Shown here: positions 20,901 to 32,719 of the stretch, one piece after another | Layout of the letters: each line of letters opens with the position of its first letter | Numbering within the stretch: the first letter of the stretch is position 1 | From: Gordionus sp. m RMFG-2023 | Taxonomy: Eukaryota; Nematomorpha; Gordioida; Chordodea; Parachordodidae | DNA: 64,000 nt | Assembly: GCF_954871325.1 (NCBI RefSeq) | Contig: NC_088777.1 | Coordinates: 32,899,366 to 32,963,365 of the forward strand | Direction: 5' to 3' | Translations under genes and position numbers: made by a program | Notes under the pieces: generated by a model | What the model was told of the DNA's origin: nothing | Database searches by the model: none | Seen by the model: only the letters and a program-made list of their open reading frames with translations

Positions 20901-21395
20901 TGTTAAATAAGCCAAAACGACAAAGACTTAATGATAAATTATTTGAAAAATTGATTATTTTAAAAAATAATTTGATTTAATTTTTTTATTTATTTGCAAA
21001 TTTTCAACTCCCATTAAATATACTACTCTCCCTTCCGTGTTTATGTTATTAATGGGCAAAAACTAATATTAAAATGCTTATTATTATATTATAATAATTA
21101 ACTCATTAATAAATATTTTATTAATTATTGTAAATATTCATTCTTATTTGCGTATGTTATGTTTTTCACAAATAAATAATAAAAACTCTATTTATAAACT
21201 ATTCTAATTTAATTGGTAATGAAAAATTAAAAGTATCTTGTATTTAAGATACTTTAATTTAGCAAAAGATACAAGTATCTTTTATCTTGTATCTTTTGAT
21301 ATTTTGAAATAGATACTAGTATCTGTATCTAAGATTCATTTTTTTATAAAGAATCTGTATCTAGATTCTTTTTCCGGAGGACCTGCCCAACTCTG
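17975..21395 (+). mobile_element. hAT element, near complete, with terminal repeats
   Basis: Termini CAGAGTTGGGCAG at 17975 and CTGCCCAACTCTG at 21395 are perfect 13-bp inverted repeats. Flanks ACTACCAC (17967-17974) and ACTAGCAC (21396-21403) agree at 7 of 8 bases, a typical hAT duplication. Both subterminal regions carry clustered AGATACWAGTATCTKTATCT motifs (about 18000-18145 and 21235-21370), the usual transposase-binding arrangement. The transposase occupies 18385 to about 20980. Confidence 0.92.
18385..20980 (+). pseudogene. Spliced hAT transposase with BED finger
   Basis: Exon 1 (18385-18603) holds the first BED cysteines and ends NFVKHIK at GTAGGT. Exon 2 starts at 19142 with RCHLGIYAEYKLYLKQHRK and supplies the last zinc ligand, so the finger is completed by splicing of a 537-bp intron. 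The core reads ICTTADLWSTKTLSFMGITA, a 48-bp intron (19609-19656), SDKLIATVTDNASNFVKLF, a third intron (19919-19963), then LPRHIRCACHTLSL. The dimerisation end reads AIPSSAPVERLFSFGTMLNK near 20850-20910. The 48-bp intron is a multiple of three and open, so it can be read through. A few stops and frame changes (for example near 19379 and 20220) make this copy defective. Confidence 0.88.
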
Positions 21396-21403
21396 ACTAG
21401 CAC

Positions 21404-23731
21404 CGGGGCGTCGCTAGCCTTCACACTCTCAGGAGGCTCAACTAAAAAAATTTTATGCTGGGCTTCGCTTCCCATACCCCCCAATTTGCGGGCCGGGTTT
21501 TATATAAATTTATTATACTTTTTTAAAATTTGTTAAGTCTGAACAATTATTCTGATTTTCAAATTTTGTCATTTATTATATTATGCATACAAAATAAACT
21601 GGCATATAAAAAATCACATAATGCAATAATATAATACTTAGCAACTTATATTGACAAAAGGTTATCAAACTAGTATAAATCTCTGTAACCATTTTAGACA
21701 ATGTTTTATAGAATGGACTAATAAGGAAAAATTTATAGGCCTAAACCAAATCAACAATTTTTGTAGGAGAGAGTATAAACGACCAATCCAAATCATAAAA
21801 CTATATGGTGGTTAGAGCTTCCTTTTAGATGACATTATGGAAGCTAGATAAGTAATCAAGAAAATTATTGTGAGATATTAAATTTCTAAAAGATTATCTT
21901 CCATTTTAAATGATATATAAACGACTACACAGTTGACCATTATTGTTTATCTAAAATATGCAATTATATGCTCTCAGCCGTTATAGTAATAATCTTAAAT
22001 TACATAGCAACACAAATAATAAATGCTAGCTAAATTGCAGTAATAGCCATGACACTCACGATGTAAACTAATATCAGAATTTATTATGTTGGATAAATTG
22101 ATAAAATAAAAACACTAAAAATCTTTGGAAGAAATAAATATGCAAATATATTGAAGCCTGGAGTTATTTACACGGCAATGCCATATTAGAAAACAAACAT
22201 TTTCTAACTATAAAATAAGGACCATGAATGATATGATGAAACAATTAAGATTTTATATATTGTCGCACCACCTTGGTATATTATATCTTAAAATAATAGT
22301 AGTTTGTAATAATATCAAAAATATACTTGTATTAAAAATTTAACTCAAGACTGTTTTTCGAAAATGAAAAAAATAGCTTTTTTAAAAACACGTAAAAAAA
22401 GAGAAGAAAATATATCAAATTTATTACATCTATTGCAGGATAAATAATAGAATATTAATTTTAAAAATTTATTATAACAAAATATATGGCGTTAAATACT
22501 TGAATGCAATTTGTTATTATATTTATTATCAAAACCATTTATTAGTAAAATTTATTATAATATTAACTGTAATATATTATATAACTGTCAAAAAACCAAG
22601 GATCATGCTGATTCTGATTGCATGAACTCTCAATATTCTTATAATCTTTGACCGGGCTTGAGGAAATATTTTCAAAATTATTGTGGGCTTGGACCTGGTT
22701 GGATTTTTTAATATTAAATATTAGCCATAAGTAATCAGTAATATTTTAACAAATAATTTTGATATGGGGTAAAAGCTAATTTAAATATATGACTCAAAAA
22801 ATAGTATTCACTCTTAGTCATAATAGGTTGGACTTGACCTGAATGGGGGAGGGGGGGGGTAAAAAGAATAAAAATTGGATATGATTTTTTAATAAAAGGT
22901 AACATCTATCGTAAAAGAACGAATAAAATTCTCATTCTCCGTCATTTTTGACGGGCTATCTACTAGTTTATATAAATTTTATAAGTTGATAATCTAAAAT
23001 ACACAAATCAATTCATATGAAGATTTCTTTCCAAATTTTACACAATCAATAATTTTAGAAAAACATTAATAAATATATGAGAAAGAAAGAAAAATATTGC
23101 TTATATTACATCTTTACAATGTTGTGTATATTTACTTTACAACACTTAATAAAATGCCTTAAATTCATTCTAACAAAATTTGATATAAAAAGTTAAGCAA
23201 CTTAAAAGTTGCAACAAGGAATATAATATTATAACCTTACTTTAAAACATGATAACTAAGATAATCCTTTAATTTATGTAAGTAGACCCTGCTAAATAAA
23301 TCAGAATCATTCATTGATGAATAAATCAAATGAGTAAAGAGTATATAATCTAATTTTTAAAAAACGTTCTTAACTTCTTATTAGAAAAAACCTTAAAATA
23401 TTTATAATATGAATTGCAAAATTAAAATTACACAAATGATATTTTATTTTAAGATAATCCTTTAATTTTTGAAAGTGTAACCTTCTAAATAAATCATAAT
23501 CAATCAACGATGAATGAATCAAATGAGAGAATAGTAGATAATTAAATTTTTCTTACTGTGATATGTCTTTAATATTTTTTGGAAAACATTTTAATATTTA
23601 ATTTATGGATTGCAAAATTAAAATTTCACACATGTTTTTTATTTTCCTTTATTATATATTGATCATTGAATAAATTAACTAATTTGAAATAAATTGTAAT
23701 GAATGTTTAAATAGGCGCCTTCTACAATGAC
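21404..23731. other. No gene recognised
   Basis: AT-rich sequence. The first about 95 bp contain GGGGCGTCGCTAGCC and GCTTCGCTTCCCATACCCC, the style of a worn transposon end. A G run lies at about 22845-22858. No open frame or homology was identified. Confidence 0.5.
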
Positions 23732-23892
23732 TTATAGCCTTCTTAATGATTCTTGGTCCTTCAAGTTACCATTTTCATACTGGATAAAGATGCCATATCC
23801 ATTCATCGCTTTGCCTTTGTTAGATAAATAATCCGGTTTGGGTATATCTTTTATATCATACAAGTAATCACTTCCTGCACTATCATGTCTTT
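23732..23892 (-). CDS. Terminal coding exon of a host gene, possibly kinase-like
   Basis: On the - strand the exon follows TTTAATTTTCTAG and is open for 52 codons to TAA (23734-23732). It includes RHDSAGSDYLYDIKDIP and NGYGIFIQYENGNLKDQE. Composition and codon use are protein-like, far from the surrounding A/T noise. It lies downstream of the exon split by the LTR element and is probably the same gene. However, the phase (two bases complete the first codon) does not join that exon directly, so an intermediate exon is needed. One candidate near 23985-23945 reads MKERAPILKF. The family of this tail is not recognised. Confidence 0.5.
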
Positions 23893-24137
23893 CTAGAAAA
23901 TTAAATAAATCTATTTATTTATAAAAAAAGATAAACTTCAAGATCGGTGCTCGCTCTTTCATTGCATATTGTGTGAAATTAATATTTTGTCTTTTTTTAA
24001 ATCTCTGTAGCTACTTAGAATTATAAAAATAGTAAATAGTCATTAAAATATAGAACTACCTTATCAAATGTTTTGCTATAAATTCTATCTTTTTCTAGCA
24101 TGACAAGGCCATTTGCAATTTGTGCTAGGTATCGGTG

Positions 24138-24271
24138 TGTAATGTATTTAAATAAATTGATTTTTATATTTGCTAGCTACAGTTTATTACAATTTATTAA
24201 AATAGAAAAAATATATATATTTTATTATATGAAATAAATCACTTTATATTATTGTTCTGATATACATTTCA
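24138..24271 (+). repeat. 5' LTR
   Basis: 134 bp, TG...CA bounded and very short for an LTR. Contains TATATATATATTTTATTATA in mid-LTR, which could serve as a TATA-like core. It pairs with 27676-27808. Confidence 0.9.
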
Positions 24272-24345
24272 TTTGGCGACGATTTATTTTCAAGTCATTT
24301 TTGACGACGACGAATTATTTTAAATAAAAAGATTAAAATTATATC

Positions 24346-27300
24346 ATGCCTCTGAAGAAGATTGAAGAACATACTCAATTTCATATTCCTGAATTCATAA
24401 AAGAAAAAGTTAATATTCAGGATTACCTATATAATATAGAACTCATTTTCAAGGTAAAAAATATTTTCGATCAAAATAAAAAAAAGATTTACTATTGGCC
24501 TATATAGGCACTGAAAATTTAATTAAAATTAAAAATTTTTATTTTCCTAATAATTTAGATAATATAAATTATTTAACTTTACTTGAGAATTTAGAAAAAA
24601 ATTTAAGGATGTCTCGAGTATTTTTCTTCATAGAAACAATTCTTATACCTTAAAAAGAAATAACGAAACTATAATTGATTTTTCAATTAAATTAAAAAGC
24701 ATTTGTGCTTTATGTAATTTTAAATCGCCGGTTGATGAACTCTTAAGAGATACTTTCATCTTAGGAGTAGGGTTAACTGAGCTGGACAAAGAACTTCGGT
24801 CAAAATATGCTGAAGGAAATATTAATTTTGAAGATACTGTGCATCTAGCTATCGCGCTGTCTTCATTGGAGAAGGAAACCCTGACAGAAGTTAATAAAAT
24901 AATTAAACATAAGCCTATGCAAGGTTCCAAAAATACTTATTTTAGGAATAATTATAACAACGTAAACAAATTCAAAAATAATAATAATAATAATAATGCT
25001 AACAAATTCAACCATAATTTTTATAAACGAAGTTTTAAACCTAATTTCAGTCAAAAAAAAGTAACATGCTTTAGGTGCGGAAAAGCAAACCACATAGCGA
25101 AAGAGTGTAGAACGCATGCTATACAAATGATTTTACCACGGACACCTCGCCTGTCGTTTGCTAATAAAGCTACAATCGATGCGAAGATAAATGGGCTGCA
25201 GCTTACTATGGAATTTGATACTGGCGCGGCGTGTAGTGTGATAGATGAGGTTACCTGGAGTCGCATAGGCAAACTAATATTATCACCTGCTTATAAACTA
25301 GTAGGATATAACCATATCAAAATCGAAGTATTGGGTAAATGTTTAGTGGAAGTCGGAGTAAAAAATATTTCAAAATTTTTACCTATTTGGGTAGTTAAGT
25401 GTGAGAATTCCCTTATTTTTGGAATGCCCTTTCTTAAAGAATTTGATATAAAACTTCCTGAAGAAGTTCGTATTAATAATATAAATATGAAAGATTCCAG
25501 TTTAAATACTATTGTTTCAAAATTTCCGCAAGTTTTTAAAAAAAAATTAGGACAAATAAAATTACAGGAAGCCGTCATCAAGATACAACCAAATATAGTG
25601 CCAATTGCGTTGCCATCTTGAAGAATTCAATTTCCATTGCGTCGAACCGTTGAAGCTGAGTTGGACAGACTTTTAGATGAAGGCGTTATCGAGAAGGTGG
25701 ATCCAACAAAGACTCCAATTACTTGGACTACGCCAACGGTTAATATTTTAAAGAAATCCGGTGCCGTGCGGATATGCGGAGATTTTCCTTTGACCATCAA
25801 CAAATATTTAGCGATAGATAACGATTTACTACTAACCTTCTTCGACCTGACAAATAGCGCGGGTGGTAAAATATTTTCAACGATAGATTTAAGAGATGCA
25901 TTTTTACAATTCGGAGTTAGTCGAGAATGTAGAGACCTTTTAGATTTCGACTCATGTCGGTTATTACCGATACCAAAGAATTTCTTTTGGGTTGACTAGC
26001 GCTCCGATAATATTTCAACGCTTTATGCAAAACCTATTAAAGGGAATTCCTATGGTTAGTGTATTTTTAGACTATGTAATTATTGCAGGCGAGAATAATT
26101 TTGATCATATAGTTAATCTAAAAGTATTAAGAAGATTTGATAAGGATGGACTGACAACGACGACCGATAAAATTAAAATTGGAGAAAAGTCAGTTACTTA
26201 TTTAGGTCATGTTATTGATGAATTCGGAATTCACCCAACCGAAGATAAGATTAATGCTATAAAAAATTGAACACCATCTAATGTTAAAGAATTACGTTCG
26301 TTTTTGGGAATGGTAAATTATCATGAATCGTTTATTAAAAATTTACATCTATTTGTGCGCCTTTACACCGACTAACGAGTAAAAATGTGAGTTGGTTTTG
26401 GTCAGCTAAAGAAGATGAAATATTTAATAAAGTAAAAAAAATATTATCAAAAGAAGACACAATAATTCCTTATTCAGCCGATATTCCTGTCGTGATTTCT
26501 TGTGACGCTTCCGAAGATGGTCTAGGAGCTGTTATTGCACACCGATTTCTTAATGGCCAGGAGAAATTGATTGCTTACGCATCGAGGAAACTTTCGGCGG
26601 CTGAAAAGAATTACGCCTCCATTGATCGGGAGGCTTCGGCGATCATGTTCGCTATCGGGAAGTTTCATCAATATATTTATGGAAGACATTTTATTTTGGT
26701 TACAGATCATAAACCTTTAAAATATATTTGACAAATCTTGATCGAGATGTTGAAGAATTCGTCAAAAACTGCAAGAGTTGTCAGGAAGGAAGACGGGAGC
26801 TAGAGAAGTACCATTATACAATTGGAATATTCCTACCCGACCTTGGCAACGAATACACATTGATTTGACAGGCCCCGTGTCTGGAAAGTACTGGTTAATT
26901 TGCGTAGACGCTTTCACCAAATGGTTTGAAGTTGCAATTTTAACACATATTAATTCGACGAGTGTAATAAATAATCTGCGTAATTATTTCGCTAGATTTG
27001 GTTTACCTCGTTACATTGTCTCAGATAACGGTACTCAGTTTACTGGATCTGAAACGTTTCTTTTTAAAAATAATATAAAACATTTTAGATCGGCCCCTTA
27101 TAGCCTCAAATCGTATGGTTTGGCTGAGCGTTATATACGTACGATAAAGATGCATTTCTATGCTGGAAGGAGAAGTGGGACTCCGGACCAGTTGAATTTA
27201 GCGAATGTTTTAATCACACACCGAAATACTCCAAACGCAACTATCGGTAAATTCCCTGCCGAAATGATGTTTGGAAGGCCGCTCAAGACTACGTTAGATC

Positions 27301-27660
27301 AATGGATATTATCTACGAGAGAAAGGACTGAAAACGCGTTATGGAAACAAAAAAAATTATAATGGTAGGAACGTTGAGTCCCCTGAATTTGAAGAGAAAC
27401 AAAAGGTTTGGGTAAAAAACGAAAGGACTGCGGGATGGCATGAAGGGACAGTGGTTCAACGGAAAAGTGCGATATTGTATGATGTTGAGTCTGAGGGTAT
27501 TAAAACAAGCATGCCGACCAACTGAGGGAAGCTCATGTACAAGCTAAAGAAACACCCATAACAATGACTGAGGATTTGGATATTGCAGAACATAATGGAA
27601 ATACAACTCTAGAAAAAAGAGTTTTGAAACCCCCATTACGTTATTATGATGAATTCAATT
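24346..27660 (+). pseudogene. gag-pol fossil of the LTR element
   Basis: Recognisable parts in order: gag-like start near 24346; CCHC zinc knuckle CFRCGKANHIAKEC at about 25070-25112; aspartic protease FDTGAACSVID near 25215; reverse transcriptase N-terminal region EAELDRLLDEGVIEKVD from about 25650 and later RT blocks to about 26350; RNase H VISCDASEDGLGAV and YASRKLSAAEKNYASIDREA (26490-26640); integrase core HIDLTGP, IVSDNGTQFTGSE and GLAERYIRTIK (26850-27150). The order is that of Ty3/Gypsy. It is not intact; several interruptions are present. Confidence 0.9.
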
Positions 27661-27675
27661 TATAGTGGGGAGAAC

Positions 27676-27808
27676 TGTAATGTATTTAAATAAATTGATT
27701 TTTATATTTGCTTAAAGCTTCAATTTATTACAATAAAAATAGAAAAACATATATATATATTTTATTATATGAAATAAATCACTTTATATTGTTCTGATAT
27801 ACATTTCA
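27676..27808 (+). repeat. 3' LTR
   Basis: 133 bp, homologous to 24138-24271 over its whole length with a few indels. Preceded by the purine tract at 27664-27675 and followed by the CGGTG duplication. Confidence 0.9.
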
Positions 27809-28069
27809 CGGTGCATAGCCAAATTAATAATGCTGCCTCTTTTTTCGGAAAGCCAATTTTCATAGTTGCTTGTAATTTATTTTTAAGCCATTAAGATAAT
27901 TTGGATTCTAAATTAAATTTTCTAATAACAATTTAAGCATAAAATAATAATTATGTGATAATTAAGCGCCAAGCCTTAATTAAAAAGAAAAACCCACCAG
28001 ATTATGTTATGTTAGATAGAATCCGGTTATTTAAAAAATGTAATAATATCTATTATTTTATATTTATTT

Positions 28070-28114
28070 ATGGAATCAAGTGGAGTTCGATATCCTCCCC
28101 CAAGTATTAAACCA
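28070..28114 (+). CDS. Candidate first coding exon, unknown gene
   Basis: ATG at 28070 opens MESSGVRYPPPSIKP and is followed at once by GTAAGT, a consensus donor. Reading on without splicing stays open to about 28198 (SLLQKKTCLRIKY and so on). The size and style match the other first exons in this window (45 and 54 nt). No downstream exon was identified, so the call is tentative. The YPPPSIK string recalls the lead-in to SURP domains of splicing factor SF3A1, but that is only a resemblance. Confidence 0.3.
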
Positions 28115-28199
28115 GTAAGTTTGCTTCAGAAAAAAACATGCCTTCGGATTAAATACACCCATTCATCCCAGATGCTCTTCGAAAATAACTATTTTTAAA

Positions 28200-29139
28200 A
28201 TATAATATAAATAAACAAGTGTTACCACCTTGACTATCAAAATTTGGTTCGTTCGATATCACACTATGTTATCTATGATCAAACCAGAAAATTTTGGACC
28301 GCTTCGAAATTATCCGATAAAAATAGCGACATATATTGGAACTTTAAATTTTTCGCATTTAACCGATATTTCGCAATTAATCGATTTATATTTAAAAATA
28401 TATTTTAACATTATGCCATCTTAGATTTTAACAAAATGGCTGATTTATTTCACATTTAAAAATATTTGCACTTAAGCGATGTGCAAATAAGCATTTTACC
28501 TGTATATATACAATAGAAAACTTATTTATTTAAAGGTGTACATTTTTAGTATTTTTTTTCACTCATGACCTGACTACTAATGAAATATGGGTAAAAATTA
28601 AGCTCATGAGAATCTAGATTTCAAAAACACGTCCAGTTACGAAATGCCAAATAACACATGCCCTATTTTATTATGACTAGAAAATCTCATAAACGACTAG
28701 AAGATTATTTAATGAGACAGTATGTTATACATTCCGATGCATCAATTTCAATTTCAATGTTAATTTAAATATTTTAAATATTTCAAATTTAAATAACTCA
28801 CTATCTATGACTTTTACTTAATCTACTTATATTTTATTATTCTTATGTTTCCTATTTTATTATTCACCTCGTAACTTAAAATTTCTTTTCTCTTGTATCG
28901 GCGCGTACGCAGCGGGGGGGGGGGCAAACCCCCCCCCCTCCTAAACCAAACGCAGATGCCGATATTTTTCAAAATATTATTGTTAATATTAATTTATATT
29001 TGTTAATATTTATTCTATCTCATATATACATATATATATATATATTTTATCACATTCATCTACTAAGTTATTTTATCAATCAATTTCGATTTCAAGTTTT
29101 CCTTGGCGTAATTTACCTATTATTTTCAAATTTTAGTGG
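28200..29139. other. No gene; G/C-run hairpin inside
   Basis: AT-rich. GGCGCGTACGCAG at 28900-28912 is followed by an 11-base G run (28914-28924) and a 10-base C run (28929-28938), able to form a snap-back. The GGCGCGTACGCAG start is shared with the repeat at 880, so this is probably another end of that repeat group. Confidence 0.5.
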
Positions 29140-29935
29140 CGTAATATTTATCTAAATTTCTAATAAAATAATAATTATCTCTGAAACTCCTTGTCCAACA
29201 GGGAGAAAAAAATTGCAAGCTTGTCCAACGAGATCGAGTCTCCGCCACAGTAACAGCTATTTTGGAGTTAGAAGAGCTGATTATTAATGCTATTACTGAA
29301 ATATCACAATGGCTTGAAAGAAATATTTCCTCAGAAGCAAGAAAATTATTGGATTCAATACTTATTCCAAATTTTTTTCTCATTAGAATGTATTATTTAA
29401 TTATACAACTATTTTATGTAATACTTTTAAAAACATAACATTGACTTGATTAAGAAGATGAGAATAGCGGAGAGCATTTTATTAGAACTCAAGGAAATAG
29501 AGCTAGTGTTGTTGAAGAATTTCATATTTTATATGTTATTGTTGAGTCAAAAGCAGAGCTATACGTGTTAAATATTTGTCCCCCTCGACTTGCAGCAAGC
29601 AAGCTCATCATCAAAACATTAATATAGGATCAGTAGAAGAGTATTATAAAACAAATGTCCCCTCTCCCAACCTTTTTCATATGGTGATAGAAAAAAAATA
29701 TAGATATTTGTTATATTTTTATCATGAAGATGTTAAAATATCTTATGATGCCTTATTAGCTGAATAACTATGATTAAAAGATTAACTATGGTTGATACAG
29801 TCCCAAAAAATGCTATGGATGCTTTTTATTTCAAACACATTTTAGATTATACTCCCAATTATTAAAATGGTTATATATATATTAGCAGCTCTTTAGTAAA
29901 CTAATGAGAGAACATTCACTTTTTTAAGAAGAATA
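29140..29935 (+). pseudogene. ZMYM-type hAT transposase fragment
   Basis: + strand frames read KLVQRDRVSATVTAILELEE and ISQWLERNISSEARKLLDS (29215-29360). Later they read SKQAHHQNINIGSVEEYYK (29587-29645), which matches the RQ-x-HR-N-x-x-x-x-x-x-EEYY motif of the zinc-finger-MYM (TTF-type) hAT family. Many stops. N-terminal zinc finger and catalytic core are not visible. Confidence 0.6.
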
Positions 29936-29937
29936 AC

Positions 29938-30276
29938 AGAGCCTTGCAGAGGTACCATTTGCAGGACCAGGCCCAGATTTTATTTTAAAATTTTTTCCGG
30001 CCCGAGTTTTTTTTAAAAAAATTTTCAGGCCCGGCCCGGCTGGCTTAGCCCGAATTTTTTAAAATAAATTATATTTATTTTTGATATTTATAGCTAATAA
30101 TGGCGATTTCAAATATTTGGTTTTAAAATATACAACTCGGCTCGGATATTTTTTCTTAAAAAATTTTCAGGCCCAGCCCGGGTGTTTTTAAAAAAAAAAT
30201 TACGAGCCCGGCCCGGGTATATTTAAAAAAATTAAAATACGGTCCGGCTCAGGGGCCGGGCCTGCAAGTCTGTGAA
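29938..30276. mobile_element. MITE with GGCCCGG inverted ends
   Basis: Left CAGAGCCTTGCAG and TTGCAGGACCAGGCCC; right GGCCGGGCCTGCAAGTCTG, inverted relatives of each other. The interior repeats TTTTCAGGCCCGGCCCG-like strings between A/T runs. No clear duplication. A similar element lies at 49575-49880. Confidence 0.55.
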
Positions 30277-30596
30277 AAACATACCTATGAAATACAACAT
30301 CTGAAAGTAGATTGAATGATTTGGATCTTTTGAATATTCATAGACATTTAACGCCAAGCAAGGATTGATAATTGAAAAATTAGCTCAAAACATACAAAAT
30401 ACAATTATTCCTAAGAAACTTTTTGTGTATTAATTTATATTTACAACATTTAAATTTTTTATACTTTATATATTTTAAAAGCTCAAAAAATTCAAATTTC
30501 AATTTTGGGTCATTTAGGTGATTCATATCGTGGGTTATATTCACTTTATATTTTATGATTCACATTTAAATGCCGGTTTATATATATAATTTTTTT

Positions 30597-30742
30597 AATT
30601 CACATTAGTTTAAAATTGTGTATTAGAAAAGTTATTAATCCTAATAAATTTATGCTTAGTATTTTTAATTAAAAATATTATTTCTTAAAAAAATTTATTA
30701 TCCCCCCCCCCCCCCCAGACCAAATTCCTGCATACGCGCCTG
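30597..30742 (-). repeat. Inverted copy of the CAGGCGCGTAYGCAGG repeat
   Basis: Reverse complement of the repeat at 880-1021, with the same order: terminus, long G run (here Cs at about 30702-30717), then ATAATAAATTTTTTTAAG and ATACTAAGCATAAATTTAT. About 90 bp further right (30805-30863) lies a different terminus, CCCCATTGGTTACGCGCCTG, also found at about 56305-56324. Confidence 0.65.
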
Positions 30743-30869
30743 TCTTGTATCCTTCTATTATATTTTTTATTAGCTTAAAATGATATTTATGAAAATAGTC
30801 AAATTTGCGATGGGGGGGGGAAATTTCCCCCTTCCCCCCCCCCATTGGTTACGCGCCTGCTTTTGGCAT

Positions 30870-32330
30870 ATATTTTAATTTGGTCTTCGGATCAAGGAAG
30901 CATGATATATAATTTGTTAGGGTATTAAATAAGCCTTCGTAGTTTTTAAATTTATTTAGCATTAATTTGGCAGCTGTTCTTTTATCATAAACATGTGTAT
31001 TAAAATTTTCATCTAAAAAAATCCCCATCGAAGCTACGAATATAACCGCCGTCCCAATAGTTGTATTTTCCGATGAAACTTCACACGAAATCTTAAAAAA
31101 AGGTTTAAGGTTTCAATTTCCTTTAAATATTTTGCCTCATTGACATTAATATAAAATTCATCTTTGGGAAGACATTTTTCCCCTAATCGTTTAATGGCGT
31201 CTAAATTCTTTAAAATAATATATATTATGAAAATAACATTTAAGATTATGGTTAATTTACTTTATTTATTGTAGAAATCATAAGATACTTTGAACTCCAC
31301 TTAGTGATCACATCGAGCGGTAACCTTGTACCGCCAAAGATTGCCATATATTTTTGCATGAACTTTGGCGAAAGGTGAAGTTTTTTCACCAATTTATGTA
31401 TTTTTTCTAATTTTTTATCAAAAATATTTAGCCCTTCTTTAACTATTATATTGATAACATGCGCTAGGCATCTATGACCATAAAAGGGCATATTGTATAT
31501 TTCTCTATAATGATTGGTCATTATTTCTCCTACACTTATCATATTTTTTGCATTATCATGTGTAATTGCTATAACATTTTTTTTAATCTCAAATGTTTCG
31601 AGAGATTTTAATAAATAATTAAATATATCCTATCCATTATGCGGGTGAGATAGTTTTATTAAATCAAGCAGGTAATTTTTTAGTTTCCAATTTTTTGCTA
31701 TTTAATGGACAGTAATCGAACAATATGATAAAGAGTTGATTCCTGTCCAAACATCCGTGTAGAGGGAGATTTTGTTTTGTACATTTTTTAATGTTTCTAA
31801 GATTCTAGATTTTGATGTTTCATAAATCGAATTCAAATATATTTTGGCAGTTAGCCTTGTCCATATATTTTCCCTTTTAAATATAAAAGCGAATATATCC
31901 CTGAATTTGCTAGAGTCAAATAGGTTAAACGGTAAATTATTTTTAACAATATATCTCAGTATTAGTTTATTTAAATGTTTATTTTCTTCAGGTTGTAGTT
32001 TTCTTATACCCGATAAATTTTTGGGTAATATTTCTTTAGTTTGGAAAATAATGTCCGGATGGGATATTTTAATATGATTTTTAAGGTTGGCTAAAATATA
32101 TTAAAAATAGATTTTACAAATATATTATACTTGTAGCTGTATGGATACTGTAGATTTTCTCACAATGCACACATTTGCGCCTTGATTTATTAGGTGTATT
32201 TCAAACATATTTTATATATTGAAATTGTTATTATATATTGAAGAAGTAGATGATGTATTGGCTATTGAGGAGGTAAAAGAGCTTTGACTTAAATTATGGT
32301 CTTGATCCATAAGATCCGCCTACAATTTAT
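30870..32330 (-). pseudogene. BED-finger hAT transposase, second copy of the 4.2-6.1 kb family
   Basis: From about 32080 leftward: NLKNHIKISHPDIIF, LYTDVWTGINSLSYCSITVH (one stop follows), VIAITHDNAKNMISVGE, GHRCLAHVINIIVKEGLN and LPLDVITKWSSKYLMI. An intron near 31212-31259, at the same place as in the other copy, precedes LDAIKRLGEKCLPKDEFYIN and FLDPKTKLKYMP near 30890. Layout and wording parallel the copy at 4245-6133 closely. The dimerisation end is missing. Confidence 0.8.
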
Positions 32331-32719
32331 AATTATGTTAGCAATAAATTGTAATATATATAATATTACTTCGTATTCGTAATTTTCATCCATTTAAAAT
32401 TTATTATATATCATATTTTTTTAATTTCATTCAAATAAAAATAATAATAATTTTATACTATATCTTTGAAATAATAAATTCATATTTCTTATAATTTGTT
32501 AACGCCAAGCTGGTACTTAATTAAGGGAGTGGGGGGAATAATTTTATTTTTTTGGTATATAAAATTAATTAATAGTTTTTTTTATTTAATTATTTTTTTT
32601 AAGTTCCAAAATCCTTTATTTTCAATTTTCAAATAATAAAAAAAAACGAAAATATAATATTTTATGTTTTAATATATTTAAAAATGTTTGAAAAATATAT
32701 AATAATACTATAAAAAAAA
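32331..32719. other. AT-rich spacer
   Basis: No frame or repeat recognised. It lies between the hAT relic and the LINE 3' end. Confidence 0.4.

Larger units (their letters stand above)
24138..27808 (+). mobile_element. Ty3/Gypsy-type LTR retrotransposon fossil
   Basis: Paired LTRs (24138-24271 and 27676-27808), each TGTAATG...ATTTCA, are flanked by the perfect 5-bp duplication CGGTG (24133-24137 and 27809-27813). Inside the 5' LTR is a primer-site-like TGGCGACGA, and a purine tract AGTGGGGAGAAC directly precedes the 3' LTR. The coding region between is gag-pol in Ty3/Gypsy order (protease, RT, RNase H, integrase) with no envelope gene. It is broken, with roughly half a dozen interruptions. 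The total length of 3.7 kb is short for the family, so internal sequence is probably also missing. The LTRs differ by several small indels and substitutions, suggesting moderate age. Confidence 0.92.
24060..27868 (-). pseudogene. Host exon resembling protein-kinase core, split by LTR element
   Basis: The exon starts at 27868 after ATTACAAG, runs to 27809, is broken by the LTR element (24138-27808), resumes at 24132 and ends at 24060 before GTAGTT. Across the insertion, with one copy of the CGGTG duplication, it reads continuously: YENWLSEKRGSIINLA, then MHRYLAQIANGLVMLEKDRI. The second part resembles the helix before the catalytic loop of tyrosine-type kinases (x-A-x-Q-I-A-x-G-M-x-Y-L-E-x-x-x-I-V-H-R-D). 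The expected HRD is replaced by YSK, so it may be a pseudokinase or a decayed gene. The 133-nt exon is disrupted in this haplotype. Confidence 0.5.

Noticed and set aside
24643-26710. Several - strand frames within the LTR fossil
   Set aside because: Shadows of the + strand gag-pol coding sequence, which carries recognised motifs.
28070-28198. Calling the 28070 exon SF3A1
   Set aside because: Only a YPPPSIK-like string supports it; no SURP domain exon was found downstream.
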